Positions 44,333 through 44,456 of a DNA stretch of 44,456 nt are shown here, piece after piece. Numbering within the stretch: position 1 is the first letter of the stretch; every line of letters starts with the position of its first letter. The stretch is from the NCBI GenBank assembly GCA_024763055.1, contig JANTGH010000013.1, forward strand, positions 1 through 44,456, in the 5' to 3' direction. The stretch comes from Desulfobulbaceae bacterium (GTDB taxonomy: Bacteria; Desulfobacterota; Desulfobulbia; Desulfobulbales; Desulfobulbaceae). The translations under genes were made by a program, and so were the position numbers. Under the pieces are notes generated by a model. That model ran no database searches. It saw only the letters and a program-made list of their open reading frames with translations, and had not been told where the DNA came from.

Positions 44333-44360
44333 TTGTTATTTATGCTTACGTTATTATTAA
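44333..44360 (+). promoter_or_regulatory. Promoter-like site upstream of the riboswitch
   Basis: TTGTTA (44333-44338) and TATTAA (44355-44360) are 16 bases apart in AT-rich sequence. Transcription would begin near 44367, just before the riboswitch fold. The 170 bases between the ThiF stop and here show no gene. Confidence 0.35.
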
Positions 44361-44370
44361 TGAATTTATA

Positions 44371-44449
44371 GACCAAAGACAAAGCCAAACCTGCCGGAAG
44401 GCAGGGACGGAAAGCTACGGGTCTTAAGCAGATAGCCGGGCTGCCTTAA
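44371..44449 (+). ncRNA. GEMM-I cyclic dinucleotide riboswitch
   Basis: The order of conserved pieces matches the GEMM-I aptamer: GACAAAGCCAAACC, then stem CCTGCC-GGAA-GGCAGG with a GNRA-like tetraloop, then GGACGGAAAGCTACGGG, then a second short helix around GTCTTAAGCAGAT, then GATAGCCGGGCTGCC. The GGAAAGC segment, the tetraloop helix and the GCCGGGCTGCC end are hallmarks of the class. Class members bind cyclic di-GMP; a subgroup in Geobacter binds 3',3'-cGAMP. The regulated gene and expression platform lie beyond the window. The 5' stem is weak as written. Confidence 0.85.
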
Positions 44450-44456
44450 AAAAAGG

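Overview
The window looks like chromosome from a deltaproteobacterium (Desulfobacterota, perhaps a Desulfobulbales-type sulfur-cycle bacterium). This is inferred from the style of the genes: many multidomain sensor kinases with PAS, Cache or binding-protein inputs, HDOD and HD-GYP outputs, a TRAP transporter, a 5-oxoprolinase-type enzyme, and a GEMM-I riboswitch resembling those I know from Geobacter. No rRNA, tRNA, CRISPR array or intact transposase gene is visible.

Layout. (1) 1-9039, plus strand: a signalling cluster with a PhnD-like sensor kinase (5' end cut by the window), REC-HDOD, REC with a degenerate HD-GYP, a PAS-PAS kinase, a REC-PAS kinase and an intact REC-HD-GYP phosphodiesterase. 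(2) 9226-10156: a DEDDy exonuclease overlapping a cysteine-less carboxymuconolactone-decarboxylase-like protein. (3) 15804-10594, minus strand: a three-gene phosphorelay operon (binding-protein kinase, lone receiver, hybrid kinase). (4) 16047-18426: divergent srkA-like kinase and alanine dehydrogenase, separated by a 179-bp palindromic element. (5) 18434-19701, minus strand: an XdhC-family protein translationally coupled to a PIN-like protein. (6) 19809-23076: a Cache-GAF-PAS hybrid kinase and a YjfB-like small protein. (7) 23550-28954: a Tat-exported PLP enzyme, a periplasmic amino-acid-type binding protein and a Cache-PAS-PAS-GGDEF-EAL protein. (8) 29123-38115: a 5-oxoprolinase/hydantoinase fusion, creatininase-family hydrolase and TRAP transporter, with a PilZ-VanY pair embedded on the other strand. 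(9) 38495-41933: a secreted protein of unknown function, a rhomboid protease, a second PilZ-like protein, and a divergent unknown gene/WYL regulator pair with candidate operators. (10) 42341-44157: a short GlmU-like pyrophosphorylase and a ThiS-ThiF fusion. A GEMM-I riboswitch then starts the leader of a gene outside the window.

Two themes link the genes. Cyclic dinucleotide signalling appears at several levels: HD-GYP, degenerate HD-GYP, GGDEF-EAL, two PilZ-like proteins and the riboswitch. Sensing of small extracytoplasmic molecules recurs through binding-protein domains, Cache domains and PAS domains, four of which carry the same three-cysteine motif.

Several intergenic gaps hold small structured elements. 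There are four copies of a roughly 130-bp hairpin-rich repeat, and four unrelated palindromic or MITE-like elements, one of them flanked by an exact 9-bp direct repeat. The two most promising leads for an undescribed system are the Tat-PLP enzyme/binding protein/GGDEF-EAL cassette and the WYL-controlled small gene. Both functions are inferred from context.
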